A DNA stretch of 64,000 nt, taken from positions 1-64,000 of the forward strand of contig PBUB01000011.1 of the NCBI GenBank assembly GCA_002729885.1, given 5' to 3'. The number at the start of each line of letters is the position of its first letter. Within the stretch, counting starts at the first letter, position 1. Shown here piece by piece: positions 60,307 to 64,000 of the stretch. Below the pieces are notes generated by a model. That model made no database searches. It saw nothing but the letters and a program-made list of their open reading frames with translations, and was not told the origin of the DNA. The DNA is from Spirochaetaceae bacterium (GTDB taxonomy: Bacteria; Spirochaetota; Leptospiria; Leptospirales; Leptonemataceae). Made by a program: the position numbers and the translations under genes.

Positions 60307-61574
60307 CAGTTTTCTTTCCCGTAGCGATTCGGTCTCAGCTGCTCCAGCTTCTGGCGAATTCGCTCTTCCTGACCCAGTGGGTCCGGTCGATAGAAGGCCT
60401 GTTCATCCCAATCATCCGGAAAGTAGCTCTGTTCCACATAGTGGCCCGGAAAATCGTGAGGATACTGGTAGCGCGCCTTACTACCTGGTTGAGTTCGATT
60501 TTTCAAATGTGCTGGAACTGTAACCCTTTTTTTTGAGACCTGCTCCATAGCAGCATTAATGGCAAGATACGATGCATTGCTTTTGGGACTGGCTGCCAGA
60601 AAAGTTGCCGCCTGAGCCAGGAGGATTCTGGCCTCTGGCATTCCAATCTTACTTACTCCCTGAAATACAGACATGGCCAGAGTCAGTGCAGTGGGACTTG
60701 CATTTCCAATGTCCTCGGAAGCCAGAATGACCAGTCTGCGAGCGATGTACACCGGGTCCTCGCCGGATTGAAGCATGGTAGCCAGATACAGCAGAGCTGC
60801 ATCTGGATCGGAACCGCGAATGCTTTTTATAAAAGCAGAAATGGTATCAAAATGCTCATCCACTCCATAGGAAAAGCTCAGCTCCGGCAAATCTCCATCA
60901 AAACGAATCTCGGCACGATTCGCAAACACCGCATCACTGGCCAGATTCTCCAGGATTCGAATCAATCGCCTGGCATCTCCATCGGCGGCCTCCAGAATTT
61001 TTTCCAGGCTGCCTTCCTCAATAGACAGTGAATGCTCCGCAAAACCCTTTTCCAGCACTCTACCTGCGATTACCTTGAGATCATCCTTTTTCAGCTTTTC
61101 CAGATAGTATACAGTGCAGCGGGAAAGCAGAGGACCGATGACCTCGAACCTGGGATTTTCCGTAGTAGCTCCAATAAGCAGAATGCGGCCGGACTCTGCA
61201 CTTTCCAGAAGCGAATCCTGCTGAGCTCGATTGAATCGATGGATCTCATCCAGAAATAGAAGAGCACCTTCCATGTGGCTGCGAGAGGCTTCCAGAACCT
61301 GTCTCACCTCTTTTACGCCGCAGCTGACGGCACTCAAGAAGAACGAAGGTCTTTTCCAGTGCGATGCAAGGATGGTGGCTATGGTAGTTTTTCCGGTGCC
61401 CGGCGGGCCGGATAGAATCAAAGAATGAGGAGGTAATCGCTTCAAGCGCTGAAGCAAGGTTTCATGTCCTACCAGCTCATCCCAATCACCAGGACGCAAC
61501 CGCTGCGCCAGAGGCCCATCCGAAGGCCTCTGGAACAAATCCCCTTCCCCGAACGGGGAATCAGGAGCGGACAT
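60306..61574 (-). CDS. rarA: Replication-associated recombination protein A (AAA+)
   Basis: A 422-residue RarA/MgsA ATPase that acts at stalled forks. Walker A SGPPGTGKTTIATI, Walker B LLFLDEIHRFNRAQQDSLL, sensor 1 LIGATTENP, then the C-terminal MgsA domain (HFDTISAFIKSIRGSDPDAAL and EDIGNASPTALTLAMSVF). Its start lies 14 bp inside the upstream membrane protein gene, and its stop overlaps trpE. The length is typical. Confidence 0.95.
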   Translation of the reverse strand: MSAPDSPFGEGDLFQRPSDGPLAQRLRPGDWDELVGHETLLQRLKRLPPHSLILSGPPGTGKTTIATILASHWKRPSFFLSAVSCGVKEVRQVLEASRSHMEGALLFLDEIHRFNRAQQDSLLESAESGRILLIGATTENPRFEVIGPLLSRCTVYYLEKLKKDDLKVIAGRVLEKGFAEHSLSIEEGSLEKILEAADGDARRLIRILENLASDAVFANRAEIRFDGDLPELSFSYGVDEHFDTISAFIKSIRGSDPDAALLYLATMLQSGEDPVYIARRLVILASEDIGNASPTALTLAMSVFQGVSKIGMPEARILLAQAATFLAASPKSNASYLAINAAMEQVSKKRVTVPAHLKNRTQPGSKARYQYPHDFPGHYVEQSYFPDDWDEQAFYRPDPLGQEERIRQKLEQLRPNRYGKEN

Positions 61575-62964
61575 TTCGGTTGGCTACGCTTTCGCGTACA
61601 TCTTCCTGCACCCGGTCCAGAACTCGAATCACATCTTCAATGAGAGCTTCCTGAGATTCAGGATCGCCCATATCTTCCATGATGTTGCTCACAGAATTCT
61701 GAAGAATGCGGCTGAGTCTTTCGGTGCCTTCGGGACCGGAAAGAGCTGCCTCCAGACCATCGTTTACGGTGGCATGCACAGACATCAGAATCAGACGCAC
61801 AATGGGTCCAATGGGTGACAGAAGATATGGTTCCATCGCACGATTGATAGAGTAAGAAACCATTTCTGAAATCTGAGGTTGAATTTCAGGAATTACCTTC
61901 TTCGCCACACTGGCCATTTGATTGCTGAGCAGATTCTCCACTGCATCCCGGGTATCGCCTTCCATGCGAATTCCGGTGCGCTTCAGAGATGCTTTGGTCT
62001 GATCCAGAATGTTCAGAACCACGAGACCACTGATCTCCTCGGCAATAATACCGGCATTGCTTTTGATTATATCCGGTGCAAGACCATCGTCCGGAAGCCA
62101 TCCGTTCTGGCGAATACGCATATAGAACGGTATAACACGTAGCAATCTGAACCAGGCCGCATGATGCGGAGGAAATAGATTGAACACTTCATAGGATTGT
62201 CGCACAGGGAAAAGATACCATTTGCGATAACGCTTCTGAACAATTGCCATTATCCATCGCGCAAGAAAGTCGAGCAAAAAGAAAAGTACGAACCATCGAT
62301 CAATTAGATGAAAGTAGTCCTTCTTCTCTCCATCTTCGCCAATCCAGCGAAAGTAGTTCTGATTCATGAGATACATTACCTCTGAATCAAAGAACTTGAA
62401 TTTATCCTGATAATTGTCCGGTGTCAGATTTTCCTGACTGAAAAATTCCCTGAATGCATCCTTGGCTGAATCGTCTTCATTGGGATACTCTTCGCGCATC
62501 TTGTTCTTGATGCGTTCCAGAACTCCGTCTTTTTCTGCCAGATAGAAATGACTGTCCACACCACGGCGGTTGATCATATCCACCGTCATCTCAATGAGAG
62601 TTTCACGGCTCTGCACGGAGGTCTGTCTGGCCTGAAGATTGGCCGGGTTTTCTGCAAGTTCGCCCAGCGCATTTTTTAGATTCTTGATTTCGTCTTTGTA
62701 GGAGTCTACAAATCGATGGGATTCAATACCCTTTACAGGGTCATATTGTTTCACCAGTCCAGGAGCATAATCCAGATACACATCCCGAAAGGTCATCCGG
62801 GCGTAGGGAATTTTCCAGAGGTAGGATGCGTCAAAAACTACCAGCGAAATATTGGCAAAAGCTACCAATGCGAAAAGAATTTCGTAGAGAGTAACTACTA
62901 ACTTCTTCTCTTTTCGGGTAGATTGGTTCTGATCCCAGAGCTGCTCCAGAGCCCTTTTTTCCAT
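61561..62964 (-). CDS. Membrane protein with ion-channel-like segment
   Basis: About 467 residues starting at ATG 62964 (MEKRALEQLW); the frame is open upstream but that part lies antisense to tmk. Early helix (VVTLYEILFALVAFANISLVVF), a large extracytoplasmic region (about residues 50-210) and a second membrane pair (RWFVLFFLLDFLARWIMAIV) followed by RKWYLFPVRQSYEVFNLFPP and FRLLRVIPFYMRIR. The last resembles the S3-S4 part of voltage-gated channels, with spaced Arg. Long amphipathic C-terminal helices follow. No pore signature is seen. No SD is clear before the start. Confidence 0.75.
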   Translation of the reverse strand: MEKRALEQLWDQNQSTRKEKKLVVTLYEILFALVAFANISLVVFDASYLWKIPYARMTFRDVYLDYAPGLVKQYDPVKGIESHRFVDSYKDEIKNLKNALGELAENPANLQARQTSVQSRETLIEMTVDMINRRGVDSHFYLAEKDGVLERIKNKMREEYPNEDDSAKDAFREFFSQENLTPDNYQDKFKFFDSEVMYLMNQNYFRWIGEDGEKKDYFHLIDRWFVLFFLLDFLARWIMAIVQKRYRKWYLFPVRQSYEVFNLFPPHHAAWFRLLRVIPFYMRIRQNGWLPDDGLAPDIIKSNAGIIAEEISGLVVLNILDQTKASLKRTGIRMEGDTRDAVENLLSNQMASVAKKVIPEIQPQISEMVSYSINRAMEPYLLSPIGPIVRLILMSVHATVNDGLEAALSGPEGTERLSRILQNSVSNIMEDMGDPESQEALIEDVIRVLDRVQEDVRESVANRNVRS

Positions 62965-63010
62965 GGGAGGAGAGTTTACAGTAGCGCGCCCTGCGGTAAA
63001 GTGGAAACCG

Positions 63011-63661
63011 ATGGCCGCTATTAAAAAAGAAGAAAGTGCCGGATCGGGCCGAGCTGGCCTTTTCATTGTCCTGGAAGGCATCGATGGGTCCGGAAAAACC
63101 ACGGCCTGGGAGTTTCTGAGGGAGGCCCTGGCTTCGGATGCGGATGTGATTTTCCTCCGCGAGCCCACAAATCTGCCCACAGGACAGAGACTACGTGCCT
63201 GTTTGCAGGGAAAATCGCCTGCTCCCGAAACAGATGATGGATGGATGGAGCTCTTTCTGGCGGACAGGCGAGCCAATGTTACAGAAAATGTGATTCCGGC
63301 TCTTTCTCAGGGCAAGGTTATTGTGCAGGATCGCTATATCTATAGCACCGCTGCCTATCAGTCGGACAATACAGATCGGGCCGTTGAACTTCTGGAATTA
63401 CAGAAGGAATTTCCCGGACCGGATGGAATCATATTTCTGGATCTGACGCCGGAGCAGGCTCTACAGCGCATTGATAGCCGATCTGGCTCAGAAGGCAGAG
63501 AGCACTTTGAAACACTGGATAGACTGGAACGAATATATGCCAACTATCAGAGCATTCTACCGGAGAACTGCCATCGCGTGGATGCAATGAAGCCTGCCCT
63601 GTCAGTAGGCCAGGAGCTCCTCGACATGATTCAATCACTGCGATCGAGAATGAATGTCTGA
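63011..63661 (+). CDS. tmk: Thymidylate kinase
   Basis: A 216-residue kinase of dTMP to dTDP. P-loop LEGIDGSGKTTAWEFL, DR motif VQDRYIYSTAAYQSD, and a Lid region (RIDSRSGSEGREHFE) with Arg. FLREPTNLPTGQRLRACLQG is the substrate loop. I chose the ATG at 63011 (GTGGAAACCG before it); an ATG at 62963 is also in frame but overlaps the divergent gene. It is divergent from the membrane protein gene, with 46 bp between. Confidence 0.93.
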   Translation: MAAIKKEESAGSGRAGLFIVLEGIDGSGKTTAWEFLREALASDADVIFLREPTNLPTGQRLRACLQGKSPAPETDDGWMELFLADRRANVTENVIPALSQGKVIVQDRYIYSTAAYQSDNTDRAVELLELQKEFPGPDGIIFLDLTPEQALQRIDSRSGSEGREHFETLDRLERIYANYQSILPENCHRVDAMKPALSVGQELLDMIQSLRSRMNV

Positions 63662-63725
63662 TTGATCCTCTCATCTGGCTTTTTTAAGGATCTTTTGATC
63701 CAATATCTTTTTCTGGAGAGTAATT

Positions 63726-64000
63726 ATGAAGATTTATACAAAGACCGGCGACGCAGGCCAGACCGGCCTGGCCAACGGAAAGCGAGTATTCAAAGACCAT
63801 CTGCGAGTGGAACTCTACGGAACCTCCGATGAGTTGAATTCCGTCATCGGCCTGGGGCTTTCCTTTCTGCAACAGGAGATGTCCGGAGGAAAGGTTGCCA
63901 GGGCTTCGTTCGAATCCGTTGAAGAACAGCTCCATGCCGTTCAGAGTTTGCTATTTGAGCTCGGAGCGGAACTGGCTGGCTTTCCCACCGAGGAAGGATC
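63726..64000 (+). CDS. ATP:cob(I)alamin adenosyltransferase, PduO type (partial)
   Basis: The frame starts at ATG 63726 with GGAGAG before it and runs off the right edge (91 codons visible). KIYTKTGDAGQTGLANGKRV is the ATP-binding start of the PduO family; YGTSDELNSVIGL follows and fits the conserved Asp-Glu-Asn region. It transfers adenosine to cobalamin to make coenzyme B12. It follows tmk by 64 bp on the same strand. Confidence 0.9.
   Translation, partial: MKIYTKTGDAGQTGLANGKRVFKDHLRVELYGTSDELNSVIGLGLSFLQQEMSGGKVARASFESVEEQLHAVQSLLFELGAELAGFPTEEG

Noticed and set aside
62965-63276. 104-codon N-terminal extension of the channel-like protein
   Set aside because: It is the antisense of the tmk P-loop region; the protein clearly begins at MEKRALEQLW.

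Overview
The window looks like chromosomal DNA of a spirochaete of the Leptospira/Leptonema/Turneriella kind. This is inferred from family knowledge, not from a search. The GC content is near 50% by eye. Many small secreted lipoproteins have loose spirochaetal lipoboxes, and three of them begin their mature chain with a cysteine-rich tail and a short Leu-rich stretch, as is common in leptospiral lipoproteins. I see no rRNA, tRNA, insertion sequence, integrase, phage gene or CRISPR array. Most genes lie on the minus strand in short, tightly packed operons.

Layout. 1-281: a degenerate tandem repeat running off the left edge, and a hairpin downstream of topA. 282-10.5 kb: topA, dprA, a TPR lipoprotein, a RimI-like acetyltransferase, a YkgJ-type Cys-cluster protein, murB-mazG, a biotinyl carrier protein, a 50-residue gene and a DinB-like protein. 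10.6-17.9 kb: ctp-nadB, a TPR protein with a probable 3' frameshift, and a TetR regulator facing a zinc alcohol dehydrogenase across two operators. 18-25.8 kb: a rhomboid protease, a large soluble hybrid histidine kinase, an EEP-family hydrolase, a small lipoprotein and purL. 25.9-29.6 kb: an osmoprotection locus with a BCCT carrier and two methyltransferases that make glycine betaine from glycine. 29.6-31.2 kb: a possible small transcript, an orphan bufferin-like lipoprotein and a GIY-YIG protein. 31.2-41 kb: fumC, a SpoIIE-type phosphatase operon, plsC overlapping a CHASE-type hybrid kinase, a glutamine amidotransferase and an esterase lipoprotein. 41-47 kb: gltB-gltD. 47-55.2 kb: accessory-looking secreted proteins, two small overlapping genes, mntP, a DUF4386 protein and glsA. 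55.4-58 kb: neuB, a NusG paralogue and kdsD/kpsF for surface sugars. 58.2-64 kb: a membrane protein, rarA, trpE and trpG as a coupled operon, then tmk and the start of a cobalamin adenosyltransferase gene.

How the genes fit together. GltBD, glutaminase, PurL, TrpEG and the class I amidotransferase all handle the amide nitrogen of glutamine or glutamate. The two methyltransferases plus BCCT give both synthesis and uptake of betaine, which suggests a host that meets salt stress. NeuB and KdsD supply nine-carbon and eight-carbon acidic sugar precursors for the cell surface, with a NusG paralogue between them that may control long polysaccharide transcripts. The points most worth following up are the orphan bufferin-like lipoprotein and the promoter-SD-ORF-hairpin arrangement beside it, the 34-bp palindromic operator, the secreted chromo/Tudor-knot protein, the overlapping gene pair at 47.8-48.4 kb, and several small or frameshifted genes that automatic annotation would miss.
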